Part shown: in pieces, positions 24,382 to 31,810 of the stretch | Numbering within the stretch: the first letter of the stretch is position 1 | Layout of the letters: every line of letters begins with the position of its first letter | NCBI GenBank assembly: GCA_017483575.1 | Contig: JAFUWF010000014.1 | Location: 1 to 40,412 of the forward strand | Direction of reading: 5' to 3' | DNA: 40,412 bases | Source: Bacteroidales bacterium | GTDB taxonomy: Bacteria; Bacteroidota; Bacteroidia; Bacteroidales; P3 | The notes under the pieces: model-generated | What the model saw: the letters and a program-made list of their open reading frames with translations, nothing else | Databases searched by the model: none | Told to the model about the DNA's origin: nothing | Program-made: the position numbers and the translations under genes

Positions 24382-24389
24382 TACTTTTG
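24382..24389 (+). promoter_or_regulatory. -7 promoter box of the TPR membrane protein gene
   Basis: TACTTTTG matches TAnnTTTG. An ATG at 24387 would lie inside this box, so translation must start downstream at 24432. Confidence 0.6.
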
Positions 24390-24431
24390 CATTCCGATTT
24401 TTACCAAGAGAAACATAAAAAGTCATTCATA

Positions 24432-25100
24432 ATGGAAAAGCAATTCGAAGAAAAAAACACAGAGATGGGTAATGTCATTACCCGTACCGAGGAATTCATC
24501 CAAAAGAACCAGAAGAAGATCATCATCATCATCTGCGCCATCATCGCCATTGCCTTGATCATCTTCTGCTACTTCAAGTTCTACAAGCAGCCCCGCGAGG
24601 AGAAAGCCGCTACAGCCATCTTCTATGCCGAGAACTATTTCGACAACGGCGATTACCAGCAGGCCCTCGAAGGCGACGGCCAGAACATGGGCTTCCTCGC
24701 CGTCATCGACAACTACGGTTCCACCAAGAGCGGCAAGCTGGCTAAGCTCTATGCCGGCATCTCCAGCCTCCGTCTGGGCAAGTTCGACGAGGCCGCCAAG
24801 CTGCTCAGCTCTTACTCCGGCAAGGACCTCTACACCGCTCCCATCGCCCTGATGGCCGAGGCCGACGCCATGGCCGAGAAGGGTGACATGGACGGCGCCG
24901 CCAAGCTCTACATCAAGGCCGCCAACACCAACGAGAACGAGCTCACCTCCCCCTCCGCCCTCGTCAAGGCCGGTCTCTGCTACCTCGGCGTCGACAACGC
25001 CAAGGCCATCGACCTCTTCAAGCAGGTGAAGACCCAGTACCCCACCAGCACCGAGTACACCGAGGTTGACAAATACATCGGCCTGGCCGAAGCAAAATAA
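24432..25100 (+). CDS. Membrane-anchored tetratricopeptide-repeat protein (YfgM-like topology)
   Basis: A 222-residue protein: a charged cytoplasmic N-terminus, one membrane helix at about 28-46 (KIIIIICAIIAIALIIFCYF), then a periplasmic domain of TPR-like helices (FYAENYFDNGDYQQALEG, KLAKLYAGISSLRLGKFDEA, AEADAMAEKGDMDGAAKLYI, VKAGLCYLGVDNAKAIDLFK). The layout recalls YfgM, which works with the SecYEG chaperone network, but homology is not certain. The start at 24432 is set by the promoter box at 24382-24389. A strong terminator follows, so the gene is monocistronic. Confidence 0.85.
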   Translation: MEKQFEEKNTEMGNVITRTEEFIQKNQKKIIIIICAIIAIALIIFCYFKFYKQPREEKAATAIFYAENYFDNGDYQQALEGDGQNMGFLAVIDNYGSTKSGKLAKLYAGISSLRLGKFDEAAKLLSSYSGKDLYTAPIALMAEADAMAEKGDMDGAAKLYIKAANTNENELTSPSALVKAGLCYLGVDNAKAIDLFKQVKTQYPTSTEYTEVDKYIGLAEAK

Positions 25101-25120
25101 GCAGCTGACAAACGACAAAA

Positions 25121-25157
25121 AGAGAAGGCTTCCTGTTCGGGAAGCCTTCTCTTTTTT
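25121..25157. terminator. Strong bidirectional terminator
   Basis: AGAGAAGGCTTCC (25121-25133) pairs perfectly with 25140-25152 around TGTTCG and is followed by TTTTTT. AAAAA before the stem serves the minus-strand gene that converges here. Confidence 0.9.
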
Positions 25158-25171
25158 GTATCGTCACGATA

Positions 25172-25933
25172 CTACAGTTCGTCGACCGGAATAATCAGGT
25201 CGAACTTCTTGCCCGAGGGTTTGCCCACATAGCGGAAGCCCAAGGCCTTGCCCTCCTGCTTGCACATGGCCATAAAGGATGCACTCGAGGGATTGGAGGC
25301 AAACTGCTCCTTGAGAGCCTTGCGATTGCCCGCAGCATTGACGGCAATGGCATCGACAGAGGAATACTGTTCGTTGATTTCGTAGACGTAGAACACCGTA
25401 TCGACCTCTATTTCAACGCGGGCAACAGTAATATTCTCGTTGACCTTCATTGGATACATGGCGTTTATCAGGTCGATGGTTGCCTGCAGTTTGCTCTTCG
25501 GGGTGGACGAGGGGGCGCCGTCGAGGGCGGAGCGCACCTCGTCGAGGGTCAGATGCACCAATACGGTCTTCTTCGATCGACGGCCATGGAAAGCATAGGT
25601 CATACCAAGATCGTGGGTCTCCATCACCTGAACCAAAGCCCGGACAGAAGCATCGGTGTTGCCCTTGAGGTTGTTGATTATCGACTGCTTCAACACCTTC
25701 GGGTCCATCATGCTGATGGTGAGGCCCTGGGAATCATCGTCGAATTCCATGGTATACACCAGCGAGGAATGATCATAGCCCAGCGAAGACAGCGTCATAC
25801 CGCCACCGGCATCCGTCGGCAGATAGGCATTGGCCTCGTCGAGCAACTGTTGCACATCGGCAGGCACCTGTGCCATCACGGCCACAGGCGCAGTAGCCAA
25901 CAGTACTGAAAAAATCAGAAACTTGATTTTCAT
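25172..25933 (-). CDS. Exported protein of unknown function
   Basis: A 253-residue protein with a signal peptide (MKIKFLIFSVLLATAPVAVMA, cut before Q), so periplasmic or surface-bound. The mature part looks like two alpha/beta halves: PADVQQLLDEANAYLPTDAG, LTISMMDPKVLKQSIINNLK and LGMTYAFHGRRSKKTVLVHL, then IDLINAMYPMKVNENITVA, ALKEQFASNPSS and ALGFRYVGKPSGKKFDLI. No known family is recognised. Its ATG overlaps the elbB stop by four bases (ATGA), so the pair is probably coupled, although one product is exported and the other cytoplasmic. Confidence 0.75.
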   Translation of the reverse strand: MKIKFLIFSVLLATAPVAVMAQVPADVQQLLDEANAYLPTDAGGGMTLSSLGYDHSSLVYTMEFDDDSQGLTISMMDPKVLKQSIINNLKGNTDASVRALVQVMETHDLGMTYAFHGRRSKKTVLVHLTLDEVRSALDGAPSSTPKSKLQATIDLINAMYPMKVNENITVARVEIEVDTVFYVYEINEQYSSVDAIAVNAAGNRKALKEQFASNPSSASFMAMCKQEGKALGFRYVGKPSGKKFDLIIPVDEL

Positions 25934-26631
25934 AGGCTTGCAGCGTTTGTTTCACCCAGCATTATCTCCAGCTCGGCGACCATGTTCTCGGCGCCGGCGA
26001 AGATCTCGCTGATGCGGCTGGCAGCCATATAGGCGGGGGTGGTGAGGACCTTGTGCTCGGTGTCGACGCAGACGTCGGTGGGTCCGCAGGCCTGCACACG
26101 GCAGCCGAAGCCCTTGGCCACGCCGGAGGCCTGGTTGTCGTCGGGACCCAGCGTCAGCTCCACCTCGTAGCGGCCCAGCACCTTGGCCACCACCATGGGA
26201 GCTATGCACATGGCTACGACGGGCTTGTGGGCACGATAGGTCTCGAGGATGGCATCCTGCACGCTGTCGACAACCTCCATACGTGGACCGTCGAAAGCGA
26301 AGGTGCTCAGGTTGCGCGCGGCGCCCATGCCGCCGGGGAGCGCCAGAGCGTCGTAGTCGGCAGGCTTGTACTCCTCCAACGGGAGCAGGTTGCCACGGGC
26401 GATACGGGCGCTCTCGACGAAGATGTCCCTCTGCTCCATGTCGAGCACGGTGCCTTCCTCCTCGTCGTCCTGCACGTCGACGTGGGGCACCACCTCGAAC
26501 AGCCCTTCGGGGGCGAAGCATTGGTACTGCCATCCGCGGCGGTCCACGGCCAGCATCAGGCTCAGGCTCTCCTGCAGTTCGCTGCCGTCGCGATTGCCAC
26601 AACCGCTAAGTATTATCGCTATCTTCTTCAT
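25930..26631 (-). CDS. elbB: ElbB-like glyoxalase, DJ-1/PfpI superfamily
   Basis: A 233-residue protein with the ElbB opening (AIILSGCGNRDGSELQESLS), LALPGGMGAARNLSTFAF, the nucleophile elbow VAMCIAPMV (Cys), and LTTPAYMAASRISEIFAG. ElbB of E. coli has weak glyoxalase activity and was linked to isoprenoid synthesis; its physiological role is unsettled. Length is normal for the family. It is first in a two-gene unit with the unknown exported protein, and a REP-like palindrome begins 16 bp upstream of its start. Confidence 0.9.
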   Translation of the reverse strand: MKKIAIILSGCGNRDGSELQESLSLMLAVDRRGWQYQCFAPEGLFEVVPHVDVQDDEEEGTVLDMEQRDIFVESARIARGNLLPLEEYKPADYDALALPGGMGAARNLSTFAFDGPRMEVVDSVQDAILETYRAHKPVVAMCIAPMVVAKVLGRYEVELTLGPDDNQASGVAKGFGCRVQACGPTDVCVDTEHKVLTTPAYMAASRISEIFAGAENMVAELEIMLGETNAASL

Positions 26632-26647
26632 AGTATTCTCTTTTTTT

Positions 26648-26789
26648 AAACGGCGAATTACCCGAATTTAACGAAGCTACGCAGGTCAATCGTAGGCGGA
26701 TTACTCGAATTCTCTCATCGTATAGCATTAGAGTAATTCGCTGATAATTGTCCTGCGCAGCTTCGTTAAATTCGACTAATTCGCCGTTT
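26648..26789. repeat. REP-like nested palindrome, copy 2
   Basis: Outer arms 26648-26690 and 26747-26789 match at 39 of 43 positions (AAACGGCGAATTA... against its complement). Inside, GCGGATTACTC (26696-26706) pairs with GAGTAATTCGC (26731-26741). The left arm is related to 1268-1312. Confidence 0.85.
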
Positions 26790-26801
26790 TGTTAAATATT
26801 T

Positions 26802-28007
26802 TTATTTACGGCTCTCGTCGACCGATTCCTTGATGAGCTGGAAGGTGGCCTCGATGTCGTTGTCCAGACCCATGGAGAAGCGGATAAGGCCTTCGCTCAT
26901 ACCCATTTCTTTCTGGATGTCCTCAGGAACCTCGCTGGAGGTGGACTTGCCGCTGTTGCTGAAGAGGGTCTTGAAGTAGCCCAGGCTGACGGCCAGATAG
27001 CCGACGCCCTTCTTCTGCATGATTTCCATAATCTTGCTGGCGCTGTCGGCGGTGCCCATGTCGATGCTGATCATGCCACCGAAACCGTAGCCCTCGTTCA
27101 TCATGCTGCAGAACAGCTGATAGTCAGGATGCTCGGGCAAACCGGGGTAGTTGTACTTGAAACCAACCTCTTTGAAGCGCTTGGCCAGATACATGGCGTT
27201 CTCGCCGTGCTTCTTCATGCGGATGTGCAGGGTGTGGAGGTTCTTGTTGATGGAGGCGCTGCGCATGGGATCCAGGACGGGGCCGAGGAGCATGCAAGTG
27301 CCGTTGTTGACGTCGATGAGGCTGCCAATGTACTCAGCCGTACCGCAGATGGCACCGGCCACGCAGTCGTTCGTACCGTTGATGTACTTGGTCATCGAGT
27401 AGACGGTGACGTCGGCACCCAGACGGCAGGGGCTGAAAATCATGGGGGTAAAGGTGTTGTCGACAATGAGCTTGGCACCGGCGGCATGGGCCATCTTGCT
27501 CAGTTCGGGCACGTTGGCGATGCGGAGCAGGGGGTTGTTCATGGTCTCGGTGTAGACAACCTTGGTGTTGGGATGCGCGGCGAGGGCTTTCTTCACAGCG
27601 TCGAGGTCCTGCATGTTGACAAAGGTGCAGTCGACATTGAACTTCTTCAGGTAGTTGGCCATGAAGGCGAAGGTGCCACCGTAGGTGGTCATGCTGGCAA
27701 CGATATGGTCGCCGGCCTTCACTTCGTGCAGCAGGGCGCAGGTGATGGCGGCAAGGCCGGAACCGGTAACCCAAGCGGCCTCAGTGCCCTCCATGGCGGC
27801 AAGGCGCTGGCAGAGAGCAAGGTTCGAGGGGTTCCAGTGGCGGCTGTAGAGGAAGTAGCCCTCGGTTTCGCCGTGGAAAGTCTCGGTCATGAGGTGAGCC
27901 TCAGGGAAGGTGAAGGTGGCGCTGTCGCAGATTGCGGGGTTCACACCACGGTTGGCATCGCGGCCATCGACGCGCTGAATAGCGGTTGCGGGATCGAATT
28001 TGTTCAT
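26802..28007 (-). CDS. Cys/Met metabolism PLP enzyme (methionine gamma-lyase/cystathionine lyase type)
   Basis: A 401-residue fold-type I PLP enzyme: SRHWNPSNLALCQRLAAMEG, ASMTTYGGTFAFM, ETMNNPLLRIAN, IVDNTFTP (D183 contacts the PLP ring nitrogen) and SMTKYINGTNDCVAG with the Schiff-base Lys at 207. The C-terminus has SLGYFKTLFSNSGKSTSSEVP and SEGLIRFSMGLD. The family includes methionine gamma-lyase and cystathionine beta- or gamma-lyases, and these cannot be separated safely by eye. Several Bacteroidota annotations of this type use methionine gamma-lyase. The gene is single, with its own consensus promoter. Confidence 0.88.
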   Translation of the reverse strand: MNKFDPATAIQRVDGRDANRGVNPAICDSATFTFPEAHLMTETFHGETEGYFLYSRHWNPSNLALCQRLAAMEGTEAAWVTGSGLAAITCALLHEVKAGDHIVASMTTYGGTFAFMANYLKKFNVDCTFVNMQDLDAVKKALAAHPNTKVVYTETMNNPLLRIANVPELSKMAHAAGAKLIVDNTFTPMIFSPCRLGADVTVYSMTKYINGTNDCVAGAICGTAEYIGSLIDVNNGTCMLLGPVLDPMRSASINKNLHTLHIRMKKHGENAMYLAKRFKEVGFKYNYPGLPEHPDYQLFCSMMNEGYGFGGMISIDMGTADSASKIMEIMQKKGVGYLAVSLGYFKTLFSNSGKSTSSEVPEDIQKEMGMSEGLIRFSMGLDNDIEATFQLIKESVDESRK

Positions 28008-28053
28008 TGTTATTTACGTTTTTATTATAAGTTGTTATTCATTAATGAAAGTG

Positions 28054-28084
28054 CAAAGATACAAATTTTGATTGAAACGGCAAA
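28054..28084 (-). promoter_or_regulatory. Promoter of the PLP enzyme gene
   Basis: Minus-strand TATCTTTG (28054-28061) with TTTG (28081-28084) exactly 19 nt upstream: a consensus Bacteroidota promoter. Confidence 0.75.
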
Positions 28085-28174
28085 ATTTTTTTATCCACAC
28101 CATCGCTGGCACCTTCCAACAGACAGCACACAAACTTTCCTAACAAACGTTAAAAATCCGCTTTTTCGCCAGTT

Positions 28175-28250
28175 CATCTCCCACCAAATTCCCACCGTGG
28201 TGGGAGTTGGTAGGGAGTTGGTAGGTAGTTGGTGGGGTGTTGACTGGGAG
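28175..28250. repeat. Intergenic inverted stutter array with CCGTGGT centre, second copy
   Basis: A C-rich arm (CATCTCCCACCAAATTCCCA) and a longer G-rich arm of GGGAGTTGGTAGG units meet at ACCGTGGTGGG. The centre and unit type match 20710-20804, so they are the same family. Confidence 0.8.
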
Positions 28251-28292
28251 TTTACGGTGGTTGAACTCGGAGTAAATAATTATTTTTTTTGC

Positions 28293-28321
28293 TTGCGGAT
28301 GGAAAAAGTTTCGTATCTTTG
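28293..28321 (+). promoter_or_regulatory. Promoter of the WG-repeat gene
   Basis: TTG (28293-28295), 18 nt, TATCTTTG (28314-28321). The ATG is about 48 bp further on. Confidence 0.65.
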
Positions 28322-28369
28322 CATTTTGAATTGGTACAATAATATTATAGCAAAAACAGACAAAAAGAT

Positions 28370-29722
28370 ATGAAACGTGGCATTTTAACACTCGTTGTGG
28401 CGTTGATGGCCGGGGGATGGCTCCAGGCGCAGACCCTTGTGTACGAAAGTTCTCTGCAGGCATTCGGCTACAAGAACGACAACGGCACGTGGAAAATTCC
28501 TCCCCGCTACCAGCGAGCCGGCGAGTTCGAGGGCAGCGCCCGCAAATGGGCCCCGGTGAAGCTCGACGGCCGATGGGGCTGCATCGACGTGGACGGCAAC
28601 ATGATTTGCCGCAATCTTTTTCCCAACAAGGAGGTGGCCCGCGAGGCCGGCCACGAGTGGGAGATTATGAGTGAGCCCGGCAAGTGGGTCTATCCCGCCC
28701 GCAACCAGGCCGACGGCCGCTGGGGTTTCGTCGACTATTACGGCCGTTGGAAGTACCAGCCCGTCTACGAGGCCGCCAATCCCCACCAGGGCAAAGACCC
28801 CAAGAGCTACGCCACCGTGAAGAAGGAAGGCCGTTGGGGCTGCATCGACGGCCGTGGCGTGCTGGTCATCAACAACATCTTCCTCAGCGCCGAGCAGGCC
28901 GAAGAGGCTGGAAGCCAGTGGGCTATAGGCAGAAACTATTATAAATGGCGCGTGCCGGTGACGCATCCTACCACAGGCCTCTGGGGCTTCGTGGACTATC
29001 TGGGCCGTTGGTCGGTGCAGCCGTTGTATACAGACCGCGTGCCTTTCGGCGACGACAACTGCTATGAGTTCACTCAGGTGAAGCAGGAAGGCCGCTGGGG
29101 CAACATCAACCGCAACGGCGAGGTTGTCTCCACCCCCATTTTCTTCACCAAAGAGGACGCCGCCTATGCCTTGCGGCAGTACGAGCATGGCCGGACCCTG
29201 GAGGGATGGCGCGTGCCGGTGACCAACCCCAAGGACGGCAAATGGGGCTGGGTGGACTGGAGCGGCGAATGGCGCATACAGCCCATCTTCGAAGATGCTT
29301 CGCATTTCGCCAACGATACGGGCCTGTTCGCCACCGCCAAATTCGACGGCTACTGGATGGTTGTCAGCGACACCGGTGAGTATCTCTCGCGCAATGTCTT
29401 CACCCTTTCGTCGGAAGCCTGGCTTGCCGGCGACCAGTGGGATCGCGGCGAGGAGCTGGGCCATTGGCTCTATCCCATCATGGACCCCGGCACCATGGCC
29501 TGGGGCTATGTCGACTACCGCGGCGAGTGGGTCATCAAACCGACCCTTGAGGACGCCAAGCTGTTCACCTACGTCTGGAACGACCGCGTGGCACCTGCCA
29601 AGATGGACGGCAAATGGGGCTGCGTGGACCACACAGGGCAGTTCGTGGTAAAGAACCAGTACAACACCTCGGCCGAAGCGGCCATCGCCGGCCGCCGCTG
29701 GGCAGAAGGGAAAAAATTCTGA
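28370..29722 (+). CDS. Exported WG-repeat protein
   Basis: A 450-residue protein with a signal peptide (MKRGILTLVVALMAGGWLQA, cut before Q). The mature part is almost entirely WG beta-hairpin repeats. About nine units are visible, for example DGRWGCIDVDGNMI, DGRWGFVDYYGRWKYQP, EGRWGCIDGRGVLVI, TGLWGFVDYLGRWSVQP, DGKWGWVDWSGEWRIQP and DGKWGCVDHTGQFVV. Long units ending in W.YQP or W.IKP alternate with short ones, so the repeat is really a pair. WG proteins are thought to be binding scaffolds; no ligand can be named. It ends two bases before pyrC, which suggests cotranscription. Confidence 0.88.
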   Translation: MKRGILTLVVALMAGGWLQAQTLVYESSLQAFGYKNDNGTWKIPPRYQRAGEFEGSARKWAPVKLDGRWGCIDVDGNMICRNLFPNKEVAREAGHEWEIMSEPGKWVYPARNQADGRWGFVDYYGRWKYQPVYEAANPHQGKDPKSYATVKKEGRWGCIDGRGVLVINNIFLSAEQAEEAGSQWAIGRNYYKWRVPVTHPTTGLWGFVDYLGRWSVQPLYTDRVPFGDDNCYEFTQVKQEGRWGNINRNGEVVSTPIFFTKEDAAYALRQYEHGRTLEGWRVPVTNPKDGKWGWVDWSGEWRIQPIFEDASHFANDTGLFATAKFDGYWMVVSDTGEYLSRNVFTLSSEAWLAGDQWDRGEELGHWLYPIMDPGTMAWGYVDYRGEWVIKPTLEDAKLFTYVWNDRVAPAKMDGKWGCVDHTGQFVVKNQYNTSAEAAIAGRRWAEGKKF

Positions 29723-29724
29723 TT

Positions 29725-31113
29725 ATGAAAACATTGATACATAATGCGACCATCGTCAACGAGGGTCGCATTTTCGTTGGCTCCGTCGTCATCGAGGGCG
29801 ACAAGATAGCCAAAGTGACCGAGAATTCCGAGTACTCCGAAGCCTCCGGCTTTTCAAAGACCATCGACGCCACAGGCATGCTCCTCCTGCCTGGAGTGAT
29901 TGATACCCATGTGCATTTCCGCGACGGCGGCAACAGCGAGAACCCCGCAGGCACCTTCTACAGCGAGAGCCGCGCGGCCCGTGCCGGCGGTGTCACTTCC
30001 GTTGTCGACATGCCCAACACCAAGCCCCAGACCGTGGGACTGGCCGAACTGGAGGCCAAGGAGGCCCTGGCGGAAAGGGACAGCGCCGTCAACTACGGTT
30101 TCATGCTCGGCGCCACCAACGACAACATCGACGACCTGCTGGCCATCGAGCCCACACGCTATGCCGCCATCAAGCTCTTCCTCGGCTCGTCGACGGGCAA
30201 CATGCTCGTCAACAACCCCGAGCAGCTGGACCACCTCTTCCGCGATGCCAAGAAACTGATTGTGGCCCATTGCGAGGAGGAGCGCGTGGTGCAGGCCAAC
30301 CTGGCCAATGCCAAACGCGAATTCCAGGGCACCCCCGACGAGACCGCCGCCCTGCACCCCAAGATCCGCAACAACGAGGCCTGCTTCCTCAGCACCTACC
30401 ACGCCATAGAGCGTGCCCGGAAGTACGGCACCCGCTTCCATGTGGCCCACATCTCCACGGCAACGGAGCTGTCGCTGCTCTCCAATTTCGACCTCGAGAA
30501 GAAGAATGTCACCGCCGAGGTGACGCCCAACCACCTTTGTTTCGACGACCGCGACTATGCCGAGTTGGGGAACAAGATCAAGTGCAACCCCGCCATCAAG
30601 ACCAACGACGACCGCATGGCGCTGTGGCTCGCCCTCGAGGACGGCCTCATCGACACCATCGCCACCGACCATGCCCCCCACCCCCTCGAGGCCAAGATGA
30701 AGCCCTACTTCGACGCCCCCAGCGGCATACCCTCCATCCAGCACTCGCTGCAGATGATGCTGGAGGTGGTATTTGGAGTGGAAAGCGAAAAGTGGAAAGT
30801 GGAAAATTCAGAAGAGCTGACCGAGAAACTCTCCACATTCCACTTTCCACTTTCAACTTTAATCTCGAAGATGTGCCACAACCCCGCCCTGCTCTTCGGC
30901 ATCCGCGGCCGCGGATTCATCCGCAAAGGCTACCAGGCCGACCTCGTGCTGGTGCGTACAGGGGTGGAAGAGACCGTCACGCGCGAATCATTATTATATA
31001 AGTGTGGTTGGAGTCCCCTCGAAGGGCAGACCTTCCACACCCACATCGAGCACGTATGGGTCAACGGAGACGACAGCGGTTCCGGAGCCGAACCGTTGAC
31101 GTTCTCCAAATAA
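29725..31113 (+). CDS. pyrC: Dihydroorotase with an in-frame repeat-encoded insertion
   Basis: Dihydroorotase closes carbamoyl-aspartate to dihydroorotate in pyrimidine synthesis. The 462-residue product has the metal-binding GVIDTHVHFRDG (H62, H64), RAGGVTSVVDMPNT, AIKLFLGSSTG with the carboxylated Lys at about 150, IVAHCEEE, HVAHISTATEL and the catalytic ATDHAPHPLE. The start at 29725 is two bases after the WG-protein stop. Residues about 352-379 (VESEKWKVENSEE....STFHFPLSTL) interrupt the usual path from the MLE helix to KMCHNPA. They come from inverted heptamer arrays. All catalytic residues lie before the insertion, so activity is expected. A strong terminator follows. Confidence 0.93.
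   Translation: MKTLIHNATIVNEGRIFVGSVVIEGDKIAKVTENSEYSEASGFSKTIDATGMLLLPGVIDTHVHFRDGGNSENPAGTFYSESRAARAGGVTSVVDMPNTKPQTVGLAELEAKEALAERDSAVNYGFMLGATNDNIDDLLAIEPTRYAAIKLFLGSSTGNMLVNNPEQLDHLFRDAKKLIVAHCEEERVVQANLANAKREFQGTPDETAALHPKIRNNEACFLSTYHAIERARKYGTRFHVAHISTATELSLLSNFDLEKKNVTAEVTPNHLCFDDRDYAELGNKIKCNPAIKTNDDRMALWLALEDGLIDTIATDHAPHPLEAKMKPYFDAPSGIPSIQHSLQMMLEVVFGVESEKWKVENSEELTEKLSTFHFPLSTLISKMCHNPALLFGIRGRGFIRKGYQADLVLVRTGVEETVTRESLLYKCGWSPLEGQTFHTHIEHVWVNGDDSGSGAEPLTFSK
30780..30860. repeat. In-frame inverted heptamer array inside pyrC
   Basis: Arm 1 (about 30780-30806, GTGGAAA units) and arm 2 (about 30835-30860, TTTCCAC units) share GAAAGTGGAAAGTGGAA in perfect complement. The loop encodes NSEELTEKL. 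The same heptamer is used at porP. Confidence 0.88.
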
Positions 31114-31114
31114 A

Positions 31115-31157
31115 AAGAATCGGGATGCCCTGCAAGAGAGCATCCCGATTCTTCTTT
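31115..31157. terminator. Strong bidirectional terminator
   Basis: AAGAATCGGGATGC (31115-31128) pairs perfectly with 31140-31153 around an 11-nt loop. CTTTTAT follows on the plus strand and TTTTTA on the minus strand, serving pyrC and the converging barrel gene. Confidence 0.88.
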
Positions 31158-31168
31158 TATCAATTGTA

Positions 31169-31789
31169 TCAATACCGCGAACCCAAATCGAAACCGATTC
31201 CGGCCATGAAGGTGCTGCCTTCCCAGGCGGCGGTGTAGGCTTCGGTACTGGCATAATTGAAGTTCTGGTGGTCGATGAGACCGATGTTGAATCCGGTATA
31301 GATATGGAAGATGCCGAACTGGGCACCCACACCGGCATTGAACCCCATGTCGAAGTGCAGGTCGCTGGAGTTGTTCACCGTGGCGAGGTTGCGGATGGTG
31401 GAGAGCGACATGTTGAACACAGGGCCGGCAAACACGAAGACTTTACCAAAGGAGAAGTTGAAATGGAACGGCACCTTGAATGCGAAGTCCGAGGTGGTAG
31501 GCTCGGAGCCGTCGTCGAGGGTGCGTTTCATCTGGGCAAAGTTGAGGTAGGCGCCGGGTGCCAGCGAAAGGTTGCCTATCATGGGCACGTTGAGGCTCAC
31601 GCCGGCAAAACCGCCGTGCATCCAGTTGTCTTCCTGCGACACCTGGGTGGCCAGCGTGCCGTTGCCGAGGTTGAAAGAGTGCTCCTGCAGGATATATCCG
31701 GCGTTGATGCTGAGTTGGGCCTGCGCTCTTTGCGGGAACACGAAGGTTCCGGCCAGAGCAAAAACGGCGATAATGGCAAGTCTTTTCAT
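31169..31789 (-). CDS. Outer-membrane beta-barrel protein (PorT-like size)
   Basis: A 206-residue exported protein with a signal peptide ending RAQA before QLSINAGY. The strands alternate as in eight-stranded barrels: LSINAGYILQEHSF, HGGFAGVSLNVPM, LSLAPGAYLNFAQM, FKVPFHFNFSFGKVFVFAGP, GFNAGVGAQFGIFHIYTGFN and STFMAGIGFDLGSRY, ending with an aromatic residue. It fits the general outer-membrane barrel family of Bacteroidota, and no specific role can be assigned. It lies 21 bp behind the acyl-CoA synthetase gene on the same strand. Confidence 0.8.
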   Translation of the reverse strand: MKRLAIIAVFALAGTFVFPQRAQAQLSINAGYILQEHSFNLGNGTLATQVSQEDNWMHGGFAGVSLNVPMIGNLSLAPGAYLNFAQMKRTLDDGSEPTTSDFAFKVPFHFNFSFGKVFVFAGPVFNMSLSTIRNLATVNNSSDLHFDMGFNAGVGAQFGIFHIYTGFNIGLIDHQNFNYASTEAYTAAWEGSTFMAGIGFDLGSRY

Positions 31790-31810
31790 ATCTTTACTGT
31801 TTTTTCAAAG

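Larger units (their letters stand above)
28008..28369. other. Divergent spacer between the PLP enzyme and the WG-repeat gene
   Basis: A 362-bp spacer. It holds a minus-strand promoter (28054-28084), an inverted stutter array (28175-28250) and a plus-strand promoter (28293-28321). No gene is seen. Confidence 0.7.
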
